NCBI RefSeq assembly: GCF_025766255.1
Contig: NW_026516674.1
Span: 248,001-312,000, forward strand
Source: Zychaea mexicana
Lineage: Eukaryota; Mucoromycota; Mucoromycetes; Mucorales; Lichtheimiaceae
DNA length: 64,000 nt
Direction of reading: 5' to 3'
Part shown: positions 1 to 11,174 of the stretch, one piece after another
How the letters are laid out: every line of letters begins with the position of its first letter
Numbering within the stretch: the first letter of the stretch is position 1
Notes under the pieces: model-generated
Seen by the model: only the letters and a program-made list of their open reading frames with translations
What the model was told of the DNA's origin: nothing
Databases searched by the model: none
Program-made: the position numbers and the translations under genes

Positions 1-35
1 TTTTTTGACTTCTGCAGCAATAGCAGCTTTTTCAG

Positions 36-431
36 CTAGTGATCGTCGTGGAGCAGGCGTAAAAACAGGTGCGGCATTGCCTGTGTTGATATAATGCATG
101 ATTGGTACACTTGTTTGTTTTGGTGATTGGTTGTACAAATCGGGATGTTGTAGTATAATTGTTGAATTGGTACCGGTATTGTTATTAATAAATCCGTCGT
201 CGTCATTTCTGTTGTTGCCGTTGCACGGTTGCTGTTCGCCACTCTGATATCTTTTTTCTGGATCAAGGTTCTGGTGTCAGGATCCAAGAAAGTACCTAAT
301 CCTACAAGCCAATCCATACCAAGGATTAATTTGATGTTTTGTTGTGGGACTACGCGCAATTTGGTTGGATATTGTTGATCATTCATTTCAAAGGTGTGTG
401 GTATTCCACATTTCATAAAATCAATTCCCAT
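36..431 (-). pseudogene. Ty3/gypsy protease C-terminus to reverse transcriptase start, left arm
   Basis: The frame begins in the second half of the retropepsin domain, with the flap-to-end motif LILGMDWL typical of Ty3/gypsy proteases. It runs toward reverse transcriptase. Bases 1-35 correspond to the SLAEKAAIAAEV segment seen in the right arm. Confidence 0.65.
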
Positions 432-439
432 ACATCGCT

Positions 440-911
440 CTCATAATAATATCATCATATCTCATAGCAAACAATAATAAATAAATAAATAATAATCGGT
501 TGCTATGTTCCTGGATCTACTACAAACAATAATCATCCATAAAGAAATAACAAATACAGTTCAAATAATATCTTTATTCTTGAATCAATAATAATAATAA
601 TAATAATAAAGGGTACTCTCCCCAAAAGTCCCGTACAAACAAACACATATACAATCCAATAATAATACCAATATCAATTTTGAGAACAATCCACGATTGT
701 ATCTATAATAACAAACAACTACCATTTCATTCGGAATATTGTGATAAAAAAACATATATAAACAACTACTTTAGAAATCATTATAAAGAACAGATTATAT
801 TTTTCTTTCATCAAATAAAACACCTAAATCGATTCTCACAAGACTTATACTTGTTCTCTTTTTATCGTTCTTTTCAATACTTATTCTTTTACTGCTTTCT
901 CTATTTAAATC
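440..911. other. non-coding block splitting the protease, left arm
   Basis: About 470 bases with AT-rich trinucleotide runs (TAA repeats near 590-608) and a GGGTACTCTCCCCAAAAGTC segment at 609-628 separate two halves of the protease frame. It could be a solo LTR or a short transposon. No clear terminal repeats or certain target duplication were found; GGAAT on both sides is a candidate. Confidence 0.4.
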
Positions 912-1583
912 CTACCTATTCCACAAGGTGACAAAAAGTTGTTTGGTTGACAAGGCTTTAGATTTATTGCCGTACTGAATAAACATATTTGATGCAGGTG
1001 CAGCTGATAGTTGCGATTGTTGAACTGTTGCCTCGTCGGTTGTCGATACTTCTGAACCTGTGTCAATTAATTCTGATACAATCACATCATCAAGTTTGGC
1101 ATTTACTGTAAAACGCAAAGAATTTTGATTTTTATCGTCAATTTGTAAAGATTGTTTAGTTGGAATTGCTTCAGGTTGTTGACTGTTTTGAGATAAATAT
1201 TGGAATATTCGTGATTCGAATGTATCGTGATCATCTGTTGTGTCTATGCTGTTACCTGTGCTGTTGTTGTCGATGCCTTCTTTACTAGATCCTCTCACTA
1301 CTGATACTGATGCTTGGTGAGTTACTTGTTGTTCATTGTTGTTTCTTTTATTTTTGTTGTCTTTAATCTGTTTGCTTGTGGCCAAATTTACCACAGCCAT
1401 GACAGTTCCCATTGAACTTTTCCTGCTGCCATTATTATTATTGTTTTTGTTACTGCCGTTGTCATAGTTGCCTCCTCGTCTAAATTTCTTCCCATTTTGT
1501 TGTTCACGCTGAAAATTACTATCGAAGTCCATAGGGGTTGCTGTATCTGTTGTTGTTGGTGCTGTTGTTGATGGTGGATGCAT
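912..1583 (-). pseudogene. Ty3/gypsy zinc-knuckle/protease region, left arm
   Basis: The 223-codon frame contains the aspartic protease signature LIDTGSEVS. A CCHC zinc-knuckle remnant (CHGCGKFGHKQTD) is present at about 1,380-1,404 but in a different frame, so the Gag-Pol junction is frameshifted. Before the knuckle the protein is Asn/Gly-rich. Confidence 0.65.
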
Positions 1584-1722
1584 GGCTGGTGGAGTTGAAA
1601 AAGGAAGTTTTGGGATACCGTGATGAAACAGGATTAATATGTGCTGTGGCGTTGTCGATCTTGTTCGATGAAAGTTTCAATCTTGCGCTAAAAGTAACCA
1701 TACTTCCGTTTTGTTGTTTCAT
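1519..1722 (-). pseudogene. Ty3/gypsy Gag, capsid remnant with 141-base deletion, left arm
   Basis: The frame reads QQNGSMVTFSARLKLSSNKID and then jumps to TAHINPVSSRYPK. The right arm has about 141 more bases here (17242-17382), encoding the rest of the capsid segment (DVVREVSRKKPSTLDEAIQY). Short ACA/ACAAC repeats lie near the deletion ends. The left arm keeps Leu where the right arm has a TAG stop. Confidence 0.65.
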
Positions 1723-1889
1723 TTCTGGTAATTCGAGAGTGCCACGACAGATGCATGTTGAGCGCCCCCAAAATGAACGATAAAATAAATTTTGAGTTGA
1801 TCAATATCCTTTGTTACTGCTTCGTCCAACGAATCATACCAAACGACTGCATCGTGTTCTATTGGCATTATGAATTCAAGACAGCTTTC

Positions 1890-2834
1890 TTATTTATCGT
1901 AACCATAGTAACTAATGGCTTTGTCGAAAATTGATAACCATATATATGGATTTTCGTCAGCTTTACCTGCATAAGGTCGCAAAGTCAAACGTCTGTACTT
2001 TTTGGTATTTACTGTTGTGGCGTCATTTTGTTGGGCTTGTCGTATGCGATTATTATTATTGTTGTTCTGACTGTCTGAATCGGAATGTTCGCTTCCGGTC
2101 GCCCAATCAGACATGCTTGATCCCTCCGAAATAATCGATACTAGTACTCTCGGCTGTTGTTGTGGTGTTGAGCTTGGAGCTGGTTGTTGTTGTTGTAACA
2201 TGGCTTGGGTTACACTTTGTAACGCCGAAACAAGGGGCGGTTGATTCGCTCTTGGTGTAATTGATGCGCCTACTTTAGTTGTTACGCCATAATCGCGATT
2301 TTGCCCCTGAATGTGGTTTGATTGTTGTACTAATTCCTCATGATGACGATGTTGATGTTCTTGAGGTTCACCACTTCTATGTGACGAAGACAAGTCATAA
2401 AATTCTAGGGATTGTCATTCCACAACTGGGTTCATTTCATCATACAGCTGATCCATATTACGACTTAACTGATCGACTTCTGCTTGATGTTGACGACTGG
2501 GTTCTTCAAGGTTTTGTTGCATTTCTCTTTCGGGTTGCTGTTGCCATGCTATCATTTCTTACTGTTGTCGATGCAGAGCTTCTTGTCGTTCTGCACGCAT
2601 TTGCGCGAGTTGTTGATAAAAGGTTTGTTGTATGGTCAGTTGTTGTTGTAGTAGTGGGAGTTGCTCATTGCCGACTATTTGTTGTTGTGGCATCTGATGG
2701 ATGCTGTCACCTAATCCACTTAATGGCGACTGCTGTTGTTGTTGAGGACCAGCAGGTACATGATGCTCTAAGGCCCACGGATTGTTTTGTTCTGGATTAT
2801 GAGGTGGCTGTGATGAATTATCGTAATAAGACAT
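1890..2834 (-). pseudogene. Ty3/gypsy Gag, N-terminal part, left arm
   Basis: The frame starts MSYYDNSSQPPHNPEQ at 2834, is Gln-rich, and is broken by stops near 2,560 and 2,420. It continues into a conserved-looking Gag segment (RLTLRPYAGKADENPYIWL) ending in a stop at 1890. In Ty3/gypsy Gag, F/YxG...Pxx(W/F)L marks the start of the capsid domain. Comparison with the right arm confirms the same stops. Confidence 0.65.
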
Positions 2835-2870
2835 TTTTTTTTGAAAAACTTCTCTACCAACTGTAATAGT

Positions 2871-3638
2871 ACGAAAGAACAACTGGTGTTTATTATGATA
2901 TAGACATTTGAGATATATATATTGGGATAAGGGGTTGTGGCTACTTCTATATGTTACAGTATGTCACATTCAGTGTTGTAAAATCGTACTAAATGCATTA
3001 ATAAATTGCATGGCTTTTTATCTTTTATGTTTGTTCGCATTGGAATATACAGTATTGTATTTCCTATAAAATTATATTATATAAAAGCGATGGCGATTAT
3101 ATCGATCGATATAAAGGAGAGGGAAATTATCGGTGAAGATAACCAACCATTAATAGAAATAAAAATACAAGTAGAAAAAAACAAATATGATGAAAAGAAA
3201 TAATAGAGGGAGTTTACCTGTATCTAATACGCATATATTTATATCTACAAAGCCCTTATCCAAATCCACGGTCGAGAACAAATAGTCCAATAGACTCCAT
3301 TCACAAGTCAAACCATATATACACGTTTTGGAATAGGGAAGGGAAGGAGGAATCTCTATACCTAATCAATATGCCATCCATAAAACCATTCCAGAATACC
3401 GTTATTCACCCACCTCTGCCGAATTATCGAATCGTTCAAATCAAGTGATTGTTCAAAACAGAACACCAATAGCTTTTTTCACCCTAAACAACAAATACTT
3501 CGTTGCTCTGGCTTTTTTATTTATAGTGATATATAAATTAGATATTTTTCAAAGTAGCAAAGAAAGAAAGAAAGATGAACATTTTCATCAAGCATATGAA
3601 GATGTGCAGTGGGTAAAGAAATTGATCGAAAGAGCATG
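2871..3638. other. non-coding stretch between Ty3 Gag and nuclease-like gene, left arm
   Basis: No coding frame is supported here. Part may be the LTR and leader of the Ty3 element. The open frame at 3445-3831 on the plus strand is antisense to the nuclease-like exon over half its length. The mirror is 14143-14919. Confidence 0.4.
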
Positions 3639-4227
3639 TTACTTTTTAAATGACAGTGATGGTGATAAACTCTTTGGCCGTTTCAAATTAATAATTCTGT
3701 CAAGCTCGACCTTGTCTAACCTGTTATCCCTCCTTCTCGATCCAACCTGTCCTTCCTTGGCACGATTTTTTTTACTGCACAACATCACCTGCTTTAGTTT
3801 ATCGAAGGTACCGAGGAGATGGCTCAACTGACCAAGATACTTGGCGGTCTCGAATGAATAGAGCTCGACCATGAAGTAGATATCATCAACCAAAACAAAA
3901 TGATAGAATGATATATACGTGCCTACATTATGAAAAAAGACCAATTTAGCGAGCGATGAAGACGAGCATCAAGCGAAAAGATTCAAATAATAACGAGCTA
4001 CTTACCAACCACTTGAACCAATGTCATTGCATTCAAATTCTTTTCATCGAGTGTATCCTTACAGAAAGCCACCAATCTGATCATGTCTTCGTGTCGTTTA
4101 CTTGAATCGCTTCTTTCAGGTTTTACTTCGACAAAGCCTACTGAACAATCAATTTCACGTTGTTTCATGAGATACATGTTTCTGTCAGGTTGTCTAATAT
4201 TCGTTCCTGGAATTTGTTTATTCAACC

Positions 4228-6606
4228 TAGCATAGAATAAAAAAACTCAATCAATACCAAAATTTCATAAACTAGACATAATCAAAACAATATGTATAGG
4301 GATTAAACTTAAACTATTAATTATAACACATTTAATTGTTTAATATTTATCAATGACTTAATAATAATTTTTTATAAATATATATAATTCTCAGATTTTG
4401 AAATTTTTTTAAGATGAATATCAATTTAATATGTAAAACCTATTTACATTTGTTACTATGGAGGAACAATTCTATTTATTTATTGTGAATATAAATCAAA
4501 GCAGTTGATAGTTTATAGGGTGTAAGTTGTAAAAAAACTTGCACCGTGACTCTTTGTGGTTCTTTCTCTTAGAGAAAGGTTCTTGAATTTCAATAAAAAA
4601 ATAACATTTTTGTCTTTAAAAAATTCAAAATAACTTTATACTTATTTTAATTATATATAATTATCAGTACTACAATGACCTAATTTTTATCTTATAAAAT
4701 AAATTTACATACTTTTTTCTATAAAATTGAATTTTATTATATTATATGAATTAGATATCAAAATATAAGATAAATAATAATTATATAGATATTTAATTTT
4801 GGTTTTTGTCTAAGGTTATAAGTTTTTCCTGATTGCTTTGTAAATAAGTTAAAAGAACGGTTTCTATTATGAATTTTCAAAATGGTATTTGATGAATATA
4901 ATAGCTCAATAAATAAAGAAAAAGTTTTAAAATATAAAACATTATTACAGGAAGAGATAGATAAATTAATTATAAATGAATGGGGATTTATAAATGAAAA
5001 TTGGAAGAAAAAACAAAATAATTATAAGCATCGAACAGAATTGAAATATATTAAAGAAATAGATGAAATTAAAAAAGAATTATTACAAAAGTTAGGATAT
5101 ACTTCTGTATTTTACTTTTTAACTAAATTATATACATATAAGGATTATCCTTCACCATATTTTGAAATTGAAAAAGGGTTATATTTAATATATCATCTTG
5201 TATCAGGTATTACATCTAAAGATATGAAAAGAAATATACCATATACATCATTCTATAAATTTTATAAAGAATTTTGGATAACAAATTATGATAGTTTGAA
5301 TAAATATGTAGATATATGTCTAAAAAATATGTTTTCTAATATTAAAATAAGAATTTATTCTGCATTAATAAGAAACCCTAAAAACTTTAAAAATATAACA
5401 TTACTATTAGATGGTTATGATAGTACTATTGAATATGATAAGCCTGACATTTCTGCACAAAAACGATGGTCATATAAATTAAAAACATCAGGTTTAAGAA
5501 CATAAGTATTAATAGATATTAATAATTTTATAATTGCAGTTTCTGATAGTCAACTATGTGGAGTTAGTAGTGATGGTGGTATGTTTTTAAACATGAAATT
5601 ATATACGAAAATGGATAAAAGAGATGTTTTAGCTATTGATGGTAGTTACACATTATTTATTAAACAGTTTGAAGACTTATGTAAAAAGAAACATATTTCA
5701 TTAAGTGATAATAATTTCTTTTGTCCTATTAGAAAAGATCCTAATGAAGAATTGAATATACAAGAAAAACATTTTAATGATGTATTTGGAAGTTTTCGGT
5801 CAGCTATAGAAAACCAATTTTGTGAATTAGGAAATAAACTTAAACGATTTTCTAATAATAACTCTACATTAAAAACAGATGATTATAAATATATTAACTT
5901 ACAAATAAAAGTAGCATTTTTACTTAAAAATATACAATTATTTACAGATACATTCAATATGTTTACACAAGAACACCATAAACTATGGGCTGAAAAAAAC
6001 TTTGAATTTCCTACTGATGAAAAACTAATAGATATAGTTTTAAATAATGAGATAAAGCAAATGGAAAAAATTAAAATAATGAGTGAATTACAAAAAGATT
6101 TATCAGATTTATCATTAGAAAGTAATAATATGATTATTGATGATAATAATAATAATGAAGAATCTAATAATCATATAATTGATAATAATGAAGATATAGA
6201 TTTCCCTGAATATAAAAATATTAATAGAAAAAAAAGAAAGAAAAATAAAAGTGAAAGAAAAATTAATTTAAATTTAATTAGAGAAATTAACAAAAATAAT
6301 AATTTTTATGAAATTAAAACAGTTATAGAACATAAATTAAGTAAAAATAATGAATATGAATTTCTTGTTAAGTGGAAAGATTATGATAAAACAGATTATT
6401 CCTGGGTAAATGAGAAAGATTTCAATGAAAAACAAATATTAAAAGATTATTTTAAAACCAAAAACATTAAGTATTAAATTAATTATTTTTGTATATGTAG
6501 ATTATTATTATAATGTTTCTAATAATTATATTTAAACTATTAAATGTAGTAGGTTTCATAATTTTGTTATTAAACATAAGGATAAGGATTAATTCTCTAT
6601 ACATAC
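4228..6606 (+). mobile_element. DDE transposon with chromodomain transposase, left arm
   Basis: A 2.4 kb AT-rich block lies between a GTATGT donor and a TAG acceptor of the nuclease-like gene, which suggests insertion into an intron. It encodes the transposase at 4882-6477. Exact termini are unresolved. Near both ends there is a related inverted sequence, TATGTATAGGGATTAA at about 4291 and its counterpart TATGTATAGAGAATTAA at about 6606, which are candidate terminal inverted repeats. A GGGTGTAAGTT/AACTTGCACC hairpin lies at 4519-4545. The transposase type suggests a Harbinger/IS5-like superfamily. Confidence 0.65.
4882..6477 (+). pseudogene. DDE transposase fused to C-terminal chromodomain, left arm
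   Basis: One continuous frame of about 531 codons is interrupted only by a TAA at 5503-5505. The first part (207 codons) ends with the catalytic-type motif LLLDGYDS, with the first Asp at about residue 177. After the stop the frame carries DVLAIDGSY (second Asp) and SFRSAIENQF (Glu), followed by the KRF motif. Together these give the DDE triad of DDE_Tnp_4 (IS5/Harbinger-like) transposases. The last 58 residues form a chromodomain (YEFLVKWKDYDKTDYSWV), a module that binds methylated histone tails in other families and could target integration. An Asn/Asp-rich and then a Lys-rich linker separates the two. Whether the TAA is a mutation or is read through is unknown; mutation is the simpler reading. 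Confidence 0.8.
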
Positions 6607-6832
6607 TACTGGAAGTATCGATCATTGGGGGGATCATGGAACAATGGGTACAGTACGGGGTCAATATATGCACCTTGCAATTCTGATTCTCCAATTTCTT
6701 CATCAGTGTGAGTAATCGTTGGGAGCTTGTTGATACTATATAAAAATTCAATGTGTTTAACGATAAATATGTGTCATCTATGATCCATTGAGCTCCTTAC
6801 CAATTGATCAAGATGTCAATGAGTCTGTAGCA

Positions 6833-7052
6833 GGCTGTTCAATACTTTATTAATTTTTTTATTTTTAATTTGTTTTATATATTTATATATTAAGTTTTAT
6901 TTTTAAATAATAGATAATGATCAATATAATTAGGGGTGGTCAGAGAAAATCTTTGATTTTTGATGACGTAGGTAGCTGGTCATTATGACGGTAGTCATAA
7001 CCCTAGAATGATGGTAGTCATTCTAAATACTTGCCTACAAGTGTCTCATAAA
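6833..7052. other. insertion block inside the nuclease-like gene, left arm
   Basis: This is the reverse copy of 10729-10948, with the same hairpins and the same AT-rich tail. It interrupts the left-arm gene at the same codon. Confidence 0.4.
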
Positions 7053-8324
7053 CAGTGTTCTCTGTAGTCGTCAACATTCGCGTCTCTAGCCAAGTCATTT
7101 ATCTTTTGTTCATTGATCGATTGCTTTCAGCACCCAATTGGAAATCCTACAACGATTAAAAAACTGTTAATAATATGGTAATCGATAATACTAAGGAGGT
7201 ATTTCACCAAGACTTACCCTAAAGATTGCTGAGATATCATTGTATAGCTTTGTATCAAACTTTACTTTCGGATCAATGATTTCTCTCACTAAGGCAGCGT
7301 GCATCTGTTTTAAGTATTCCAATCCAAAGTGCTTGACTTGTTGATCACTATATTCGCTCTCTTTCAGAAATAAAACATTTAATAAACATCTATATATAAA
7401 CAACGTTAGCAGCGAGATTACGCAACAAATATATACAACTTACAAGATCTCTTGCAAATAGCCATCAATGTAAAAGCCTTTTTGCTTTGACGTGATCTCA
7501 GCTGCTTTCTTGTACGCCTCGAAGCATTCATCTAAACTGGTGTCACCTCCATCTGAAGTAGCCTATTAACCCTCATAAGTAAACCAATCCATTTGGTCCT
7601 ACAGCCAATTAGATCCCCACCGCCTTCAAACAAACCTGTTGTCCAGCAGTACTGCTATGGGTAAACGATCGTTCCGCATTTTGTACAAAAGTGGCAAGAG
7701 TGTTCCATCCTGCTTCGTTAATGATAACATCGGCTTTTGCTTCAGCGAACAAAAGTTTCAAATCTATTTGTATTCCTGGCCCGCGTTTATGACTTTTTTT
7801 CACCGATCTAAAAGCAGCCTTCAATTTTAACTGCAAGTTCATTTTGGCATCTTCCACGCTGTCAAAGTTCGAAATATACTGTTTCACAGTGGTTTTTTGA
7901 GCGGTACAGAATTTTATTAAGCTTAGATACCTTTCGGTTCGCACATGCTCTTTCATTACTATTATTAGGAAGAGTTTTAGGTTAAAGATCATCGTGACAA
8001 GGAATCACACACACAAAAAGAATTTACTCACAATCTATAACGTCTGACATCTTTTCTTGTGGTACTTGTTTGGTTGTATGAAATAATAAGTTTTCTTTTT
8101 CACTTTTTATTGATATAAAAAAAAAGTGCTTCATAATTGAAATAAAAGAAGGGTTCTGGCAATGAAATAAAAAGAAGAGTTGGCAATAAAAGTAATACAA
8201 AAGAAATAAAACACCTTTCAACCAAAGACACTTTTGGGCAAACGAGGACGAAGGCCAATTTCTGGCCTCATTAATGATGTAAGCAAAAAAAAACAGAGCT
8301 GCTCGAGCGACCATTTTCCCTTGC

Positions 8325-8507
8325 GTAGACCAAATTCTTACATATAGGAGTTTAAACATCCGTTACACATGTCCCCACTACTATCTTCACTCCTTCGGTA
8401 GACCAAACTTCTCCCCACACCGATTTCCAGATTTTTCCTTACAATCTGTAATTCCTTGTTGCGTAGACCAAAAAAAAGTGGAAGTGTAGTTCTTTGTGTA
8501 GACCAAC
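8325..8507 (-). repeat. four direct TTTGGTCTAC repeats, left arm
   Basis: This is the mirror of the right-arm cluster, read on the plus strand as GTAGACCAAA at 8325-8334, 8398-8407 and 8463-8472, and GTAGACCAAC at 8498-8507. The surrounding bases differ from the right arm more than elsewhere: small indels, and a 14-base stretch missing on the right. Confidence 0.85.
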
Positions 8508-9285
8508 TTTTATTATGTTGCCTTATAGTGACGTTCAGTAAGTGAGGTATAATATCCAGTGGTAGCCATTTACCACTCAGGGTTGACAACTTTTTCTAGA
8601 CATTATCCTTTTTCTTTTTTTATTAGAAGAGTATAGAGAAAGAGAAAAAAAGAGAAGATTAAATGAAAGTGTATAGGGATAGATTGGAGAAGATAAAGTA
8701 TGGTCCTGCTTTTTATTTATCAGGGTATATGATGCTCTTGGTCGCCCTAATCTTCACTCTCTGAGTCATCGTCATCTGGATATTTAAAACAACCGTAGTC
8801 AACGCTACGCTCTATGTAGAGAAGCGCCATATTGCTAAGGGGACTGTGTTCTTATGCTAGGCTAATGGTGCAATCACAATCTTCTTCTGTCTCAACGGGC
8901 GACTCAAGATCTTCCCTAACTAGGCGCATACTGACCTCTGGAACAAGAACGGGAGGCTATATATTCCAGAGTATCCATTGGTTTGATGTGCTCATTCGCA
9001 GCATCGATCTCGTGTACCAGCAGTATGTCTTGAAGTGTTTTTGCGATTATTTTCTTGCCTCCAGACCCATAGTATCTAGGTTATAAAATATAAAGATAAT
9101 TGTTACTATATCATAGGAGCTACTAGTATATATACATTTCAATGTTGCTGTAAAATACAGCTCTTGTAAAGAAGTAGCTGGCGCAGCAATGTTTCAAGTA
9201 ATTCTTGAGTGCTTGTGCTTGCAGCTGATGACAAATCGCAATGGAGTATTTGCTATCACTGATAGTAGAGTTTTATTATATTTTT
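8508..9285. other. unique spacer at the centre of the palindrome
   Basis: These 778 bases separate the two arms and have no inverted partner. No complete gene is visible. On the minus strand, two short stretches look protein-like: about 9080-8938 (containing KTLQDILLVHEIDA) and about 8937-8860 (containing VSMRLVREDLESPVE and ending in a stop). They could be two exons of a gene fragment, but I do not recognise it. At 8600-8660 there is an A/G-rich stretch. Confidence 0.6.
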
Positions 9286-9454
9286 TTTGGTCTACATAAA
9301 GAACTACACTTCCACTTTTTTTTTGGTCTACGCAACAAGGAATTACAAATTGTAAAATCGGTGTGGGGAGAAGTTTGGTCTACCGAAGGAGTGAAGATAG
9401 TAGTGGGGACATGTAACGGATGTTTAAACTCCTATATGTAAGAATTTGGTCTAC
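9286..9454 (+). repeat. four direct TTTGGTCTAC repeats, right arm
   Basis: The motif TTTGGTCTAC occurs at 9286-9295, 9322-9331, 9374-9383 and 9445-9454, all in the same orientation, with spacings of 36, 52 and 71 bases. The first copy marks the point where identity between the arms begins. The last lies 277 bases upstream of the ATG of the broken nuclease-like gene (9731). They could be promoter elements of that gene or subterminal binding sites of a mobile element; the sequence alone does not decide. Confidence 0.85.
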
Positions 9455-10728
9455 GCAAGGGAAAATTTGGTTGCTCGAGCAGCTCTGTTTTTTTTTGCTT
9501 ACATCATTAATGAGGCCAGAAATTGGCCTTCGTCCTCGTTTGCCCAAAAGTGTCTTTGGTTGAAAGGTGTTTTATTTCTTTTGTATTACTTTTATTGCCA
9601 ACTCTTCTTTTTATTTCATTGCCAGAACCCTTCTTTTATTTCAATTATGAAGCACTTTTTTTTTATATCAATAAAAAGTGAAAAAGAAAACTTATTATTT
9701 CATACAACCAAACAAGTACCACAAGAAAAGATGTCAGACGTTATAGATTGTGAGTAAATTCTTTTTGTGTGTGTGATTCCTTGTCACGATGATCTTTAAC
9801 CTAAAACTCTTCCTAATAATAGTAATGAAAGAGCATGTGCGAACCGAAAGGTATCTAAGCTTAATAAAATTCTGTACCGCTCAAAAAACCACTGTGAAAC
9901 AGTATATTTCGAACTTTGACAGCGTGGAAGATGCCAAAATGAACTTGCAGTTAAAATTGAAGGCTGCTTTTAGATCGGTGAAAAAAAGTCATAAACGCGG
10001 GCCAGGAATACAAATAGATTTGAAACTTTTGTTCGCTGAAGCAAAAGCCGATGTTATCATTAACGAAGCAGGATGGAACACTCTTGCCACTTTTGTACAA
10101 AATGCGGAACGATCGTTTACCCATAGCAGTACTGCTGGACAACAGGTTTGTTTGAAGGCGGTGGGGATCTAATTGGCTGTAGGACCAAATGGATTGGTTT
10201 ACTTATGAGGGTTAATAGGCTACTTCAGATGGAGGTGACACCAGTTTAGATGAATGCTTCGAGGCGTACAAGAAAGCAGCTGAGATCACGTCAAAGCAAA
10301 AAGGCTTTTACATTGATGGCTATTTGCAAGAGATCTTGTAAGTTGTATATATTTGTTGCGTAATCTCGCTGCTAACGTTGTTTATATATAGATGTTTATT
10401 AAATGTTTTATTTCTGAAAGAGAGCGAATATAGTGATCAACAAGTCAAGCACTTTGGATTGGAATACTTAAAACAGATGCACGCTGCCTTAGTGAGAGAA
10501 ATCATTGATCCGAAAGTAAAGTTTGATACAAAGCTATACAATGATATCTCAGCAATCTTTAGGGTAAGTCTTGGTGAAATACCTCCTTAGTATTATCGAT
10601 TACCATATTATTAACAGTTTTTTAATCGTTGTAGGATTTCCAATTGGGTGCTGAAAGCAATCGATCAATGAACAAAAGATAAATGACTTGGCTAGAGACG
10701 CGAATGTTGACGACTACAGAGAACACTG

Positions 10729-10948
10729 TTTATGAGACACTTGTAGGCAAGTATTTAGAATGACTACCATCATTCTAGGGTTATGACTACCGTCATAATG
10801 ACCAGCTACCTACGTCATCAAAAATCAAAGATTTTCTCTGACCACCCCTAATTATATTGATCATTATCTATTATTTAAAAATAAAACTTAATATATAAAT
10901 ATATAAAACAAATTAAAAATAAAAAAATTAATAAAGTATTGAACAGCC
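10729..10948. other. insertion block inside the nuclease-like gene, right arm
   Basis: The coding frame ending in YREHC at about 10728 resumes at about 10949 with YRLIDILIN. The 220 bases between are non-coding and AT-rich. They include two short hairpins: TAGAATGA paired with TCATTCTA, and TTATGAC paired with GTCATAA. GAACAC before the block and GAACAG after it may be remnants of a target-site duplication. It could instead be an intron with poor splice sites. Confidence 0.4.
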
Positions 10949-11174
10949 TGCTACAGACTCATTGACATCTTGATCAATTGGTAAGGAGCTCAATGGATCA
11001 TAGATGACACATATTTATCGTTAAACACATTGAATTTTTATATAGTATCAACAAGCTCCCAACGATTACTCACACTGATGAAGAAATTGGAGAATCAGAA
11101 TTGCAAGGTGCATATATTGACCCCGTACTGTACCCATTGTTCCATGATCCCCCCAATGATCGATACTTCCAGTA

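Larger units (their letters stand above)
1..2870 (-). mobile_element. decayed Ty3/gypsy-type retrotransposon, left arm
   Basis: Running leftward from about 2,870, the region encodes Gag, a DTG protease segment and the first residues of reverse transcriptase, then leaves the window. It is interrupted by stops and by a non-coding block at about 440-911. No long terminal repeat pair can be shown, because the 3' end is missing. Confidence 0.75.
3639..8050 (-). pseudogene. broken spliced gene with VEVKP nuclease-like motif, left arm
   Basis: This is the mirror copy of the gene at 9731-14142. The start ATG is at 8050 and the final exon ends at 3639 with the same LSFKK terminus. The exon carrying VGFVEVKPE lies at 4006-4226, and the chromodomain transposon sits between 4228 and 6606. 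The donor of the interrupted intron reads GTATGT here and GTACGT in the right arm. The reading frames match the right-arm copy, including both interruptions, so the damage came before the duplication. Confidence 0.7.
1..8507. repeat. left arm of a giant inverted repeat
   Basis: This arm is the reverse complement of the sequence from 9286 to about 19,030. The partner of position x is 17,781-x between about 1,890 and 8,050, and 19,033-x between about 680 and 1,583. The change in offset is explained by a 1,101-base transposon plus its 9-base duplication in the right arm and about 141 bases missing from this arm. Base 1 of the window still lies inside the repeat, so the outer end is not visible. 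The inner end falls at the last of four GTAGACCAA repeats (8498-8507). Everything in this arm is read on the minus strand, outward from the centre. Confidence 0.97.

Noticed and set aside
2279..2866. 195-codon plus-strand frame (mirror at 14915-15502, minus)
   Set aside because: It lies antisense to the Gln-rich Gag frame; the Val/Leu-rich translation is the complement of CAA/CAG repeats.
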